Assembly: GCF_014650435.1 (NCBI RefSeq)
Contig: NZ_BMUY01000022.1
Span: 28,656-92,655 of the forward strand
Length of the DNA stretch: 64,000 nt
From: Streptomyces tendae
Lineage (GTDB): Bacteria; Actinomycetota; Actinomycetes; Streptomycetales; Streptomycetaceae
Direction: 5' to 3'
Both the position numbers and the translations under genes were made by a program. The stretch's first letter is position 1. The number at the start of each line of letters is the position of its first letter. The notes under the pieces are model-generated. The model was not told the origin of the DNA. It saw nothing but the letters and a program-made list of their open reading frames with translations, and did no database searches. This document shows, piece by piece, positions 17,683 through 28,053 of this stretch.

Positions 17683-18480
17683 GTGAGCGCCAGCGGCACC
17701 ACGACCGGACAGGTCGAGCACATGCTGCGCCAGGTGACGCCCGGGCGCTACGACGCCTACGAGGCCCTGCTGCGCGCCCTCGCCACCCCCGCCTCCGGCC
17801 AGGTCTGGATGCTGCTGTGGCACGGACAGGCCGGCTCCCCGGACGCCCAGTACGGGAACATGGAGGTCGACGGCTACGGCTACGCCCCCTGCGTGACCTC
17901 CGCCCAGGAGCTGTCCGCCAGTGGCTGGAACCGGTCGTACGAGGTGGTCGACGGCCTGGAGGTGGCCCGCGCCCTCTACCCGGACCACTACGGCCTGTGG
18001 CTCAACCCGCACGCCCCCGGCGGCGGCGTCGGCATTCCCTGGCTCGACCTGCGCCGCATCGCCTCCGGCCTGGACCGTCAGCCCGCCGGCCCCCTGCGCC
18101 TGTCCGAACCGGCCATCGAGATCCCCCAGTTCTACGCCCTGCTCGCACAGAACGCCCACCGCACCCCGGCGGTCCGCGCGCTGCGCCGCGCCTGGGTGCA
18201 GCCGGCGCTCGGGGCGCCGTACCTCGCCATCGGCCTGGACGTGTACGACACCTCCCCGCCGGCCGTCGACGCGGTGCGCGCGATGATGCAGCAGTCCGTC
18301 GGCGCGGTGCCGGACGGGCTGCCGGTGTCGACGGTGGCGATGACCGACGCCCACGATCCGGTCGCCCTGTGGCTGCGTGCCAACGCCCGTCCGTTCTACG
18401 ACCGCGAGGCCCACGCGGCCGCCCCCGCCCAGGCACCGGCGGGCGGGTACGGGTACCCTCCGGCCGGCAGCCGGTACTGA
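17683..18480 (+). CDS. SseB-like protein (copy 2)
   Basis: A 265-residue protein from GTG 17683, with AAGGGG eight bases upstream. Like its neighbour it has the pattern of an N-terminal alpha/beta domain (about 25-130: EALLRALATPASGQVWMLLWHG, NMEVDGYGYAPCVTSAQEL, VARALYPDHYGLWLNPHAPGGGVGIPW) and a second related domain (about 160-235) ending in VALWLRANARPFYDRE, the same closing motif as copy 1 (MRESVRPFYNG). The pair probably arose by tandem duplication. The extreme C-terminus is Ala/Pro/Gly/Tyr-rich (PAGGYGYPPAGSRY) and probably disordered. Function unknown. Confidence 0.8.
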   Translation: MSASGTTTGQVEHMLRQVTPGRYDAYEALLRALATPASGQVWMLLWHGQAGSPDAQYGNMEVDGYGYAPCVTSAQELSASGWNRSYEVVDGLEVARALYPDHYGLWLNPHAPGGGVGIPWLDLRRIASGLDRQPAGPLRLSEPAIEIPQFYALLAQNAHRTPAVRALRRAWVQPALGAPYLAIGLDVYDTSPPAVDAVRAMMQQSVGAVPDGLPVSTVAMTDAHDPVALWLRANARPFYDREAHAAAPAQAPAGGYGYPPAGSRY

Positions 18481-18804
18481 CGGGCGCAGGATCCGCGGCC
18501 CTCGCCGACACCGGCGGCAGAGGCGATCTTCGCGCGTAGATGACGGCGCAAAGCACCCCTTTGCCGCAGATGTCCCAACTCGCCCGCGTCCGACCCCCGT
18601 TACCCACTGTCCGGATAACGGAACACCTCAAACAGCATCACGGTTGCGCATCCATTCCCCGTCAAGTCTGGCTACAGATCGCCAAAGCGTTGAAGACTCC
18701 CGCAACAAGGGGTGGATGCTCGCCTCTTTGTACGACGGACTGATCACGCCGCTACAGCGGCAAGTGCGGGCCGGCTACCGCCGGTTGAGAGGGGTCCCTG
18801 CCAG
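18481..18804 (+). promoter_or_regulatory. 324-base upstream region of the oligopeptide ABC operon
   Basis: No credible gene. GC content falls in 18600-18730 compared with flanking genes, as expected for a control region. Visible elements: the dyad TCCG-GATAA-CGGA (around 18610-18622) and small hairpins CCGC-TACA-GCGG and CCGG-CTACCG-CCGG just before the permease start. A GAGAGGGG Shine-Dalgarno lies near 18786-18794. No convincing -35/-10 pair was found. Confidence 0.45.
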
Positions 18805-19812
18805 ATGACGGCACCATTGCACGAGCCGACCGCGGAAGCGGCCCCGAGTGCGGCAGAGGAAGCGGCTGTCGCCGGCGCCGAAGCCAAGTCGGTACAAGGC
18901 CGCTCCCTGGGCCGGATCGCCTGGGAGCGCCTGAAGAAGGACCGGCTCGCCCTCGCGGGCGGCATCGTGGTGCTGCTCCTCATCCTGGTCGCCGTCTTCG
19001 CGCCCCTGATCACCTCCCTGTACGGGCAGGAGCCCAACGCGTACAACGAGGACATGATCGACCCGCTCTTCGGCACCCCCACGGGCTCGCTGGGCGGCGT
19101 CAGCGGCGACCACTGGCTCGGCGTGGAGCCGGTCAACGGCCGTGACATCTTCGCCCGCATCGTCCACGGCGCCCGGATCTCGCTGCTGGTCGGCTTCCTG
19201 TCCGCCATGGTCGCCGTGGTCATCGGCACCGTCCTGGGTGTGCTCGCCGGCTTCTTCGGCGGCTGGGTCGACTCCCTCATCAGCCGGATCATGGACGGCC
19301 TGCTGGCCTTCCCGCAGCTCCTGTTCATCATCGCGCTGGTCTCCGTGATGCCGGACTCCATGCTGGGGCTGAGCGGTACGGGCGTGCGCCTGCTCATGAT
19401 GATCGTGGTCATCGGCTTCTTCGGCTGGCCCTACATCGGCCGCGTGGTCCGCGGCCAGACCCTGTCCATGCGCGAACGGGAGTACGTCGAGGCGGCCAGG
19501 TCGCTGGGGGCCGGGCGGTTCTACATCCTGTTCAAGGAACTGCTGCCCAACCTGGTGGCGCCGATCATCGTCTACACCACGATGATGATCCCCACCAACA
19601 TCCTCACCGAGGCGGCGCTCAGCTTCCTGGGCGTGGGCGTCAAGCCGCCCACCTCGTCCTGGGGGCAGATGCTCTCGAGCGCGATCGACTACTACAAGTC
19701 GGACCCCATGTACATGGTGGTCCCCGGTGTGGCGATCTTCATCACCGTTCTTGCCTTCAACCTCTTCGGTGACGGCGTGCGCGACGCGCTGGATCCGAAG
19801 GGCTCCCGCTGA
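18805..19812 (+). CDS. oligopeptide/dipeptide ABC transporter permease (OppC/DppC type)
   Basis: A 335-residue inner-membrane protein. After a 45-residue Ala/Glu-rich cytoplasmic N-terminus there is TM1 (LAGGIVVLLLILVAVFAPLI), an extracytoplasmic loop with HWLGVEPVNGRDIFARIVHGARISL, then five further TM helices. The EAA loop reads EYVEAARSLGAGRFYILFKELLPN, the ATPase contact motif. These match OppC/DppC permeases. It is the first gene of a five-gene operon ordered permease, binding protein, permease, ATPase, ATPase, the same order as the S. coelicolor bldK operon. Confidence 0.94.
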   Translation: MTAPLHEPTAEAAPSAAEEAAVAGAEAKSVQGRSLGRIAWERLKKDRLALAGGIVVLLLILVAVFAPLITSLYGQEPNAYNEDMIDPLFGTPTGSLGGVSGDHWLGVEPVNGRDIFARIVHGARISLLVGFLSAMVAVVIGTVLGVLAGFFGGWVDSLISRIMDGLLAFPQLLFIIALVSVMPDSMLGLSGTGVRLLMMIVVIGFFGWPYIGRVVRGQTLSMREREYVEAARSLGAGRFYILFKELLPNLVAPIIVYTTMMIPTNILTEAALSFLGVGVKPPTSSWGQMLSSAIDYYKSDPMYMVVPGVAIFITVLAFNLFGDGVRDALDPKGSR

Positions 19813-19883
19813 CCCTGCCGTACCGCAAAGCGACCCGTGGCACCTGCACGGGGTCTCTCATCTAATCCGGAGGATCCGAGATC

Positions 19884-21689
19884 GTGACTACCCAACGCAC
19901 CTCAGGGCGGCGCAAGCAGGCTTTGGCCGCTGCCGCAGTGGTCGCCGCGCTGCTGACCACGGCGGCGTGCGGCGGAGGCGGCGACGACGACAACGGCAGC
20001 GGCGGTTCGAAGAACGGCGCGCCCGGCTACGACGCAGCCAACAACAAGGTCGCCCAGGCCGCCGAGGCCAAGAAGGGCGGCACGCTGAAGTTCGCGAGCA
20101 CGCAGGACGCCGACTCGTGGGACACCACGCGCGGCTACTACGGCTTCATGTGGAACTTCTCCCGCTACTACAGCCGCCAGCTCGTCACCAACAAGACGGA
20201 GCCGGGCAAGACCGGCGCCGAGGTCACCCCCGACCTCGCCACCGACGTCGCCAAGGTCTCGGACGACGGCAAGACCTACACGTACACCCTGCGTGACGGC
20301 GTCACCTGGGAGGACGGCAAGCCGATCACCTCCAAGGACGTCAAGTACGGCATCGAGCGCGTCTGGGCGCAGGACGTGCTGTCCGGCGGTCCGACGTACC
20401 TCAAGGAGGTGCTCGACCCCAAGGACGAGTACAAGGGCCCGTACAAGGACACGTCCAAGGACAAGCTCGGTCTGAAGGCGATCGAGACGCCGGACGACAA
20501 GACGATCGTCTTCCACCTGCCGCAGGCCAACTCGGACTTCGAGGAGATGCTCGCGCTGACCTCGGCGTCCCCGGTCCGCCAGGACAAGGACACCAAGTCC
20601 AAGTACGGCCTGCACCCGTTCTCCTCGGGCCCGTACAAGTTCGAGTCCTACAACCCCGGCAAGGACCTGACCCTGGTCCGCAACACCGAGTGGAAGCAGA
20701 GCTCGGACCCGGTCCGCAAGGCGTACCCGGACAAGGTCACGATCAAGTTCTTCACCAACGCCAACGACCTGGACGCCCGCCTCATCGCCGGCGACTACGA
20801 CATCGACCTGGCCCAGACCGGTCTGTCCCCGCAGGGTCGCACCACGGCGCTGAAGGAGCACAAGGAGAACCTGGACAACCCGGTCTCGGGTTACATCCGG
20901 TACGCCACGTTCCCGCAGAACGTGAAGCCGTTCGACAACATCCACTGCCGCAAGGCCGTGCTCTACGGGGCCGACCACGTCTCCCTGCAGACCGCGCGCG
21001 GCGGCCCGGTCGCCGGCGGTGACATCGGCACCAACATGCTGCCGCCCGCCGTTCCGGGCGCCGAGGGCCAGAAGTACGACCCGTACGAGATGGCCGGTGC
21101 GAACAAGAAGGGCAACGTCGAGAAGGCCAAGGAAGAGCTGAAGGCCTGCGGCCAGCCGAACGGCTTCAAGACCACCATCGCGGTCCGCAACAACAAGCCG
21201 GTCGAGGTCGCCACCGCCGAGTCCCTCCAGGCATCGCTGAAGAAGGTCGGCATCGACGTCGAGATCGACCAGTACGACGGCTCGCAGTACGCCAGCGTCA
21301 TCGGCAGCCCGACGAACGTGAAGAAGAAGGGCTACGGCATCATCATCATGGGCTGGGGCCCGGACTTCCCGTCCGTGCAGGGCTACGGTCTGCCGCTGTG
21401 GCACAGCGACTACATCCTCGACAGCGCGAACAACAACTTCGCGATGATCGACGACCCGAAGATCGACGGTCTCTTCGCCGACTACCTGACCGAGCTGGAC
21501 GACGCCGGCAAGACGAAGATCGCCACGGAGATCAACCACAAGGTGATGGAGGGCGCGTACTACCTGCCCTTCGTCTTCGAGAAGTTCATCAACTGGCGCT
21601 CCAGCAACATCGCGAACGTGTACACCACCGACGCCTACAGCGGTATGTACGACTTCGTGAACATCGGTCTGAAGAACCCCAAGAAGTAA
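19884..21689 (+). CDS. oligopeptide-binding lipoprotein (SBP family 5)
   Basis: A 601-residue extracellular substrate-binding protein from GTG 19884, with GGAGGA nine bases upstream. The signal peptide ends in LLTTAAC, making C29 the lipid anchor, with a slightly unusual lipobox (Thr at -3). A Gly/Asp/Asn-rich linker (about 30-60) follows. Family 5 motifs include TYTYTLRDGVTWEDGKPITSKDVKYGIER and LVRNTEWKQSSDPVRKAYPDKV. It would deliver peptides to the two flanking permeases. It is longer than typical DppA, closer to OppA/BldKB size, suggesting longer peptide ligands (inference). Confidence 0.95.
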   Translation: MTTQRTSGRRKQALAAAAVVAALLTTAACGGGGDDDNGSGGSKNGAPGYDAANNKVAQAAEAKKGGTLKFASTQDADSWDTTRGYYGFMWNFSRYYSRQLVTNKTEPGKTGAEVTPDLATDVAKVSDDGKTYTYTLRDGVTWEDGKPITSKDVKYGIERVWAQDVLSGGPTYLKEVLDPKDEYKGPYKDTSKDKLGLKAIETPDDKTIVFHLPQANSDFEEMLALTSASPVRQDKDTKSKYGLHPFSSGPYKFESYNPGKDLTLVRNTEWKQSSDPVRKAYPDKVTIKFFTNANDLDARLIAGDYDIDLAQTGLSPQGRTTALKEHKENLDNPVSGYIRYATFPQNVKPFDNIHCRKAVLYGADHVSLQTARGGPVAGGDIGTNMLPPAVPGAEGQKYDPYEMAGANKKGNVEKAKEELKACGQPNGFKTTIAVRNNKPVEVATAESLQASLKKVGIDVEIDQYDGSQYASVIGSPTNVKKKGYGIIIMGWGPDFPSVQGYGLPLWHSDYILDSANNNFAMIDDPKIDGLFADYLTELDDAGKTKIATEINHKVMEGAYYLPFVFEKFINWRSSNIANVYTTDAYSGMYDFVNIGLKNPKK

Positions 21690-21797
21690 CCGGTACACCC
21701 GCCGTACGGCACGAAAGGCAGGTGAAGGCCGGCGCGGCGTGACCGCGGGCCGCCGGACAACCTCCGGCGGCCCGCGGGGCGCAGCGGGCCGCAACCC

Positions 21798-22796
21798 GTG
21801 CTCGCTTACCTCATCAGGCGGCTGTTCGCCGCCGCAGTGATGCTCGTGGTCATCATCCTGGTGGTCTTCTGCATCTTCTTCCTCGTCCCCAAGTGGGCCG
21901 GGGTCGACATCGCCCTGAACTTCGTCGGCAAGCAGGCGGACCCCGCCGCCGTCGAGGGTGTGCGGCAGAAGCTGGGTCTGGGCGACCCGGTCTTCGTCCA
22001 GGCCTGGGAGTTCTTCAAGGGCATCTTCGCGGGCCGCACCTACGCGGCCGGCGGCGACGTGACCCACTGCGCCGCGCCCTGCTTCGGCTACTCCTTCAAG
22101 ACCGAGCAGTCGGTCTGGCCGGTCCTGACCGAGCGTTTCCCGGTGACCCTGGCTCTCGCGCTCGGTGCCGCCGTGCTGTGGCTGATCTTCGGCGTGGCCG
22201 CCGGTGTGCTCTCCGCGCTCAAGCGGGGCACGCTGTGGGACCGCGGCGCGATGGTCGTCGCCCTGGCGGGTGTCTCCCTCCCCATCTACTTCACCGGTCT
22301 GCTCAGCCTGGCGATCTTCTCCTACGGACTGGGCTGGATCGACGGTGAGTTCGTACCGCTCGAGGAAAGCTTCAGCGGATGGCTCGGCGGCATGATCCTG
22401 CCCTGGATCACGCTGGCCTTCCTCTACGCCGCGATGTACGCCCGGATCACCCGCGCCACCATGCTGGAGATCCTCGGCGAGGACTACATCCGCACCGCGC
22501 GGGCCAAGGGCCTCAAGGAACAGGTCGTCATCAGCAAGCACGCGATGCGCTCGACCCTGACCCCGCTGCTCACCATGCTCGGCATGGACCTCGGCGCCCT
22601 GATGGGCGGCGCGATCCTGACCGAGACCACGTTCAGCCTCCCCGGCCTCGGCCAGAAGGTGCTGGACGCGATCCAGAACCACGACCTGCCCTTTATCCTG
22701 GGCGTCGTACTGATCACTTCTCTCGCGGTGCTGATCGCCAACCTCGTGGTGGACGTCCTGTACGCCGTGATCGACCCCCGAGTGAGGCTCGCATGA
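21798..22796 (+). CDS. oligopeptide/dipeptide ABC transporter permease (OppB/DppB type)
   Basis: A 332-residue six-TM permease from GTG 21798; no strong Shine-Dalgarno is visible. The N-terminus LAYLIRRLFAAAVMLVVIILVVFCIFFL is TM1, and the EAA loop is RITRATMLEILGEDYIRTARAKGLKEQVVISKHAMRS. The first extracytoplasmic loop has two cysteines (THCAAPCF). It pairs with the OppC-type permease encoded two genes upstream to form the membrane channel. Its stop overlaps the next ATPase start as ATGA, a sign of translational coupling. Confidence 0.94.
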   Translation: MLAYLIRRLFAAAVMLVVIILVVFCIFFLVPKWAGVDIALNFVGKQADPAAVEGVRQKLGLGDPVFVQAWEFFKGIFAGRTYAAGGDVTHCAAPCFGYSFKTEQSVWPVLTERFPVTLALALGAAVLWLIFGVAAGVLSALKRGTLWDRGAMVVALAGVSLPIYFTGLLSLAIFSYGLGWIDGEFVPLEESFSGWLGGMILPWITLAFLYAAMYARITRATMLEILGEDYIRTARAKGLKEQVVISKHAMRSTLTPLLTMLGMDLGALMGGAILTETTFSLPGLGQKVLDAIQNHDLPFILGVVLITSLAVLIANLVVDVLYAVIDPRVRLA

Positions 22797-23886
22797 CCGA
22801 ACTGAGCAAGAGCGGGGCAGCGGTGGGCGAGCCCGCCGGCACCTCGCCCGCGCCGACCGCCTTCCTGGAAGTACGCGACCTCAAGGTCCACTTCCCGACC
22901 GACGACGGCCTGGTCAAGTCCGTCGACGGCCTCTCCTTCCAGCTGGAGAAGGGCAAGACCCTCGGCATCGTGGGCGAGTCCGGATCCGGCAAGTCGGTGA
23001 CCTCGCTCGGCATCATGGGCCTGCACACCGCCGGACAGTACGGCAAGCGCAAGGCGCAGATATCGGGTGAGATCTGGCTGGACGGTACCGAGCTGCTGTC
23101 CGCCGACCCCGACCACGTGCGCAAGCTGCGCGGCCGCGAGATGGCGATGATCTTCCAGGATCCGCTGTCCGCGCTGCACCCGTACTACACGATCGGCCAG
23201 CAGATCGTGGAGGCGTACCGCATCCACCACAAGGTGGACAAGAAGACCGCCAAGCGCCGCGCGGTGGAGATGCTCGACCGCGTCGGCATCCCGCAGCCCG
23301 ACAAGCGGGTGGACAGCTACCCGCACGAGTTCTCCGGCGGTATGCGCCAGCGCGCGATGATCGCGATGTCGCTGGTGAACAACCCCGAGCTGCTCATCGC
23401 GGACGAGCCGACCACCGCCCTGGACGTCACCGTCCAGGCGCAGATCCTCGACCTGATCCGGGATCTGCAGAAGGAGTTCGGCTCCGCGGTCATCGTCATC
23501 ACCCACGACCTGGGCGTCGTCGCCGAGCTGGCCGACGACCTCCTGGTGATGTACGGCGGCCGGTGCGTGGAGCGCGGTCCGGCGGAGAAGGTGTTCTACG
23601 AGCCCCGGCACCCCTACACCTGGGGCCTGCTGGGCTCGATGCCGCGGCTCGACCGCGACCAGCAGGAACGCCTCATCCCGGTCAAGGGCTCGCCGCCCTC
23701 CCTCATCAACCTCCCGTCCGGCTGCGCCTTCAACCCGCGCTGCCCGTACGCCGACGTGCCCAAGGACGACGTCACCCGCACGGTCCGCCCCGAGCTGACC
23801 GAGGTCGGCAGCAAGCACTGGGCCGCCTGCCACATGTCGCAGGAGCAGCGGGAGCGTATCTGGACCGAAGAGATTGCGCCGAAGCT

Positions 23887-23890
<4 letters not shown>
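22793..23890 (+). CDS. oligopeptide ABC transporter ATPase (OppD/DppD type)
   Basis: A 365-residue cytosolic ATPase; ATG 22793 overlaps the upstream stop by four bases. Walker A GESGSGKS (about 60-67), Q-loop FQDPLSALHPYY, signature FSGGMRQR (about 181-188), Walker B LLIADEPTTALD and switch HDLGVV are all intact. The C-terminal OPP extension contains PSGCAFNPRCPYA and a later WAACHM, cysteines that in related proteins can bind an iron-sulfur cluster. It energises peptide import with the second ATPase encoded immediately downstream. Confidence 0.96.
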
Positions 23891-25263
<1,373 letters not shown>

Positions 25264-25277
25264 CCTCGCCCACCTCG

Positions 25278-25328
25278 CCCGACAGTGAGCCCCTGCCTTC
25301 GTTTGTAAGGCGGGGGCTCACTGTCGGG
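25278..25328 (+). terminator. strong bidirectional-looking terminator after the peptide transporter operon
   Basis: Perfect 16-bp stem CCCGACAGTGAGCCCC / GGGGCTCACTGTCGGG with an inner CCTT/AAGG extension, starting 15 bases after the stop codon. It ends only 13 bases before the next start codon. Confidence 0.9.
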
Positions 25329-25341
25329 TAAGAATGGAAGG

Positions 25342-26001
25342 GTGTACGAGCAACTCTTCAGCCCCACCGTCCAGCACACGCTCGACTTGGTCGGCATCTT
25401 CGTCTTCGCCATCTCCGGCGCGCTGCTGGCCGTACGCAAGAACTTCGACGTCTTCGGCATCGCCGTCCTCGCCGAGGTCACCGCGCTCGGCGGCGGGCTG
25501 TTCCGGGACCTGGTGATCGGCGCGGTGCCGCCCGCCGCCTTCACCGACCTCGGGTACTTCCTCACCCCGCTGCTCGCGACACTGCTGGTCTTCTTCCTCC
25601 ACCCCCACGTGGAGCGCCTCCAGACCGGCGTGAACATCTTCGACGCGGCCGGGCTCGGCCTGTTCTGCGTCGCCGGCACCACCAAGGCGTACGACTACGG
25701 CCTCGGCCTGACCGCCTCCGCCTGCCTGGGCCTGACCACCGCGGTCGGCGGCGGCGTCCTGCGCGACGTGCTGGCCAACGAGGTGCCCTCACTGCTGCGC
25801 TGGGACCGCGACCTGTACGCCGTGCCGGCGATCGTCGGCTCCGCGATGGTCGCCCTGTGCATCCGCTACGAGGCGCTCACCCCGTTCACCAGCGGGCTGG
25901 CGGTCGTCACGGCCTTCGTGCTTCGGCTGCTGGCCCTGCGCTTCCACTGGCGGGCGCCGCGCGCCTGGAACCGCCGGTCGACCGTGGTCGAGGGGGACTG
26001 A
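25342..26001 (+). CDS. TRIC channel / UPF0126 (YicG-type) membrane protein
   Basis: A 219-residue, seven-TM protein built of two homologous three-TM halves: FAISGALLAVRKNFDVFGIAVLAEVTALGGGLFRDLVIG (about 21-59) and LFCVAGTTKAYDYGLGLTASACLGLTTAVGGGVLRDVLAN (about 108-147). Each contains the glycine-rich GGG-(L/V)-(F/L)-RD motif of prokaryotic TRIC cation channels and YicG-like glycine transporters. It acts in the cytoplasmic membrane; the permeating species is not decided by sequence. GTG 25342 has no properly spaced Shine-Dalgarno but lies six bases after TAAGAAT, suggesting a leaderless mRNA. Confidence 0.88.
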   Translation: MYEQLFSPTVQHTLDLVGIFVFAISGALLAVRKNFDVFGIAVLAEVTALGGGLFRDLVIGAVPPAAFTDLGYFLTPLLATLLVFFLHPHVERLQTGVNIFDAAGLGLFCVAGTTKAYDYGLGLTASACLGLTTAVGGGVLRDVLANEVPSLLRWDRDLYAVPAIVGSAMVALCIRYEALTPFTSGLAVVTAFVLRLLALRFHWRAPRAWNRRSTVVEGD

Positions 26002-26011
26002 CCGGGACCCG

Positions 26012-27223
26012 TTACGGACGCGGCATGTCCTTGACGAAGGCGACGCCGTCGACCGTGTCCAGATGGCCGGGATCGAGCGGGGCGTAGCCGAACCAGGAGG
26101 ACACCCGGGGTTCGGGCCGCGGGTTGCCGAGGGCGTCGGCCAGCCGCGCGGGCTCGATCACGCAGGGGTCGTCGGGGAGCGCGTACAGGAGCCCCTCGAC
26201 GGTCTCCGGCGGCGGGGTGTCCACGCCGTGGTGCCGGATCGTGCCCAGAGCCGTGGCCACGAAGCCGTACTCCCCGCCGAGCCGGGCGCTGACGAGGGCC
26301 CCCGCGCTCCACCATTCCAGCCGGCCCTGCCACATCCGCATCGAGCTCTTCGCGCGCTGGAGGTGGGAGTTGTGGGCGTGGACGAAGGACGGCCCCCGCT
26401 CGGCGAGCGCGAGGAGGTTGGCGGCCATCATCCGGTCCCGCGCGCCCAGCATCCTGGTCATGCGCGCGGGGGAGTCGTCGGCCATCGCGTGGTGGTACGC
26501 CAGCAGGCCGGTGGCGGTACGTGCGTGCAGGCGGGCCCGCTCCCAGTCGTCCCGCGAGGCGGACGCGATCAGGTGCGGCGTCTGCTCGTCCAACAGCGAC
26601 GCGAGATCGGCGGCGAGTGTCCGCAACCGGCCCGCGTCGGCCGACCGCCCCACGGACCGGGCGGGGTCCGTCATGGCCTCGGGCTCGGTCCACCGGTCGT
26701 CGGCGCCGAGCAGGCGGTCCAACGTCTTCGCGGTGCAGGGGAGCAGGTCCGGGTCCACCCACGCCGAGAGGCAGCCGTGCAGGGCGGTGAGCGCCTGCCG
26801 GGGGCTTTCGGCGTGGGTGATCTCCAGCGGGCCGTCGAAGCCGGCGAAACGGATCCGCTCCCGCGCGGGCCGGTCCTCGTTGTACGCGCGCATCCAGCGC
26901 ACGAGCTCCCGGTTGGGCGCGCTCGGGCCCCAGGGGTGGCTGAATCCGCGTGCCATGACCTCGTCGAGGGTGCCGGCGCCCCAGGTGACGTAGTCGTCCA
27001 CGACCAGTCCCCGCAGGCAGTCGCTCTCGATCGTGATCGTCCGGTAGCCGTACTGCTCGACGAGTTGCCGGAAGACGGCGTTGCGCACGTCGAGCAGGGC
27101 GTCCTCGCCGTGCGTGGGCTCGCCCAGGGCGAGCAGCGGGGGCGGGGCGGGGAACAACCGCATGACGGCGGCCGCGTCCAGGGGCTGGGCGATGTCGGCT
27201 GTGGTCTCGATGCGTTCGGCCAT
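26012..27223 (-). CDS. erythromycin esterase family protein
   Basis: A 403-residue protein from ATG 27223. LLALGEPTHGEDALLDVRNAVFRQLVE (about residues 31-57) carries the Glu-x-x-His signature of the erythromycin-esterase/EreA-like superfamily, and FVHAHNSHLQRAK (about 285-297) is the second conserved His block. Characterised members hydrolyse macrolide lactones, but many homologues have other or unknown substrates. The gene is divergent from a double-HTH MerR regulator with 58 bases between starts, so drug- or metabolite-induced expression is plausible (inference). It is convergent with the TRIC gene, ten bases from its stop. Confidence 0.88.
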   Translation of the reverse strand: MAERIETTADIAQPLDAAAVMRLFPAPPPLLALGEPTHGEDALLDVRNAVFRQLVEQYGYRTITIESDCLRGLVVDDYVTWGAGTLDEVMARGFSHPWGPSAPNRELVRWMRAYNEDRPARERIRFAGFDGPLEITHAESPRQALTALHGCLSAWVDPDLLPCTAKTLDRLLGADDRWTEPEAMTDPARSVGRSADAGRLRTLAADLASLLDEQTPHLIASASRDDWERARLHARTATGLLAYHHAMADDSPARMTRMLGARDRMMAANLLALAERGPSFVHAHNSHLQRAKSSMRMWQGRLEWWSAGALVSARLGGEYGFVATALGTIRHHGVDTPPPETVEGLLYALPDDPCVIEPARLADALGNPRPEPRVSSWFGYAPLDPGHLDTVDGVAFVKDMPRP

Positions 27224-27241
27224 GGCTTCAACGGTATCGTT

Positions 27242-27261
27242 GAAGTTCCGGTTGAAACTTC
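27242..27261. promoter_or_regulatory. inverted repeat in the divergent MerR/esterase promoter region
   Basis: GAAGTT (27242-27247), an 8-base spacer, and AACTTC (27256-27261) form a perfect dyad. It overlaps two near-direct copies of GTTGAA. It is centrally placed between the two divergent start codons, so it is a good candidate operator for the adjacent regulator. Confidence 0.6.
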
Positions 27262-27281
27262 GTCGCGAAAACAGGGGAATC

Positions 27282-28028
27282 ATGGCCACGAACCCTCAAA
27301 GCGCGAGGAAGCTCAGGCCGGTCGACATGGCTCGCGTGCACGGTCTGTCGGCGCAGGCCGTCAGGAACTACGAGGCGGCCGGCATCCTCCCGGCCGCCGA
27401 GCGCACGGCCCACGGCTACCGCGTCTACACCGCGCTGCACGCCCGGGCCCTGGACGCGTTCCTCACCCTGCTGGCGGGCCACGGTCACCGGACGGCGGGC
27501 TCGGTGATGCGGGCCGTGAACGAGGACGCGCTGGACGAGGGGCTCCGGTTGATCGACGAGAGCCACGCCCGGCTGCTCGACGACCGGCGGACGCTGGAGG
27601 CCGTGGAGGGCGCGCTGCGGGACCTGGTGCCCGAGGCCGCCGGGGACGTGCCGGGTGCGGCGGGCGGCTTCATCGGGTCCCTCGCGGCGGAGCTGGGCGT
27701 CCGGCCCGCGACCCTGCGCGCCTGGGAGCGGGCCGGCCTGGTGCGCCCGCGGCGCGACCCGCTGACCGGGTACCGCCGCTACGACGAGGACGACGTCCGG
27801 GACGTCCGCCTCGCCCACCAGCTCAGGCGCGGCGGCTACCCGCTGGAGCGGATCGCGTCCGTGATCGCCCAGGTGCGTTCGGCCGGGGGAGTGGAGCCGT
27901 TGGAGGCCGCCCTGCGCGAGTGGCACGACCGGGTGTCGGCCCGTGGCCGGGCGATGGTGGCCGGGGCGGCGGAGCTGGAGAGGTACCTGCGGGCGCGGGA
28001 GCGTGAAGCAGAGAAAGCTACCGCTTAG
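27282..28028 (+). CDS. TioE-like transcriptional regulator with two MerR-type HTH domains
   Basis: A 248-residue protein from ATG 27282, with AGGGGA three bases upstream. The first MerR HTH spans about residues 11-45 (VDMARVHGLSAQAVRNYEAAG then HGYRVYT), and a second about 132-170 (AAELGVRPATLRAWERAG then GYRRYDEDDVRDVRLAHQLR), joined by a helical linker with few ligand-binding features. Two DNA-reading heads in one chain is the layout of the TioE family. No separate C-terminal effector domain is present. It probably controls itself and the divergent erythromycin-esterase-like gene. Confidence 0.87.
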   Translation: MATNPQSARKLRPVDMARVHGLSAQAVRNYEAAGILPAAERTAHGYRVYTALHARALDAFLTLLAGHGHRTAGSVMRAVNEDALDEGLRLIDESHARLLDDRRTLEAVEGALRDLVPEAAGDVPGAAGGFIGSLAAELGVRPATLRAWERAGLVRPRRDPLTGYRRYDEDDVRDVRLAHQLRRGGYPLERIASVIAQVRSAGGVEPLEAALREWHDRVSARGRAMVAGAAELERYLRAREREAEKATA

Positions 28029-28041
28029 TAGCGCCCTGTTG

Positions 28042-28047
28042 TACCGT
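28042..28047 (+). promoter_or_regulatory. -10 element TACCGT for leaderless thioesterase transcript
   Basis: GTACCGT followed by six bases and then ATG 28054. The spacing puts transcription initiation at or next to the start codon, and no Shine-Dalgarno is present. No clear -35 is visible. Confidence 0.5.
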
Positions 28048-28053
28048 GCAGTC

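Noticed and set aside
19902..22682. 926-residue minus-strand open frame over the peptide-binding protein and permease
   Set aside because: Antisense shadow; low-complexity Val/Leu/Asp/Arg composition, and it spans two real genes with intact motifs.
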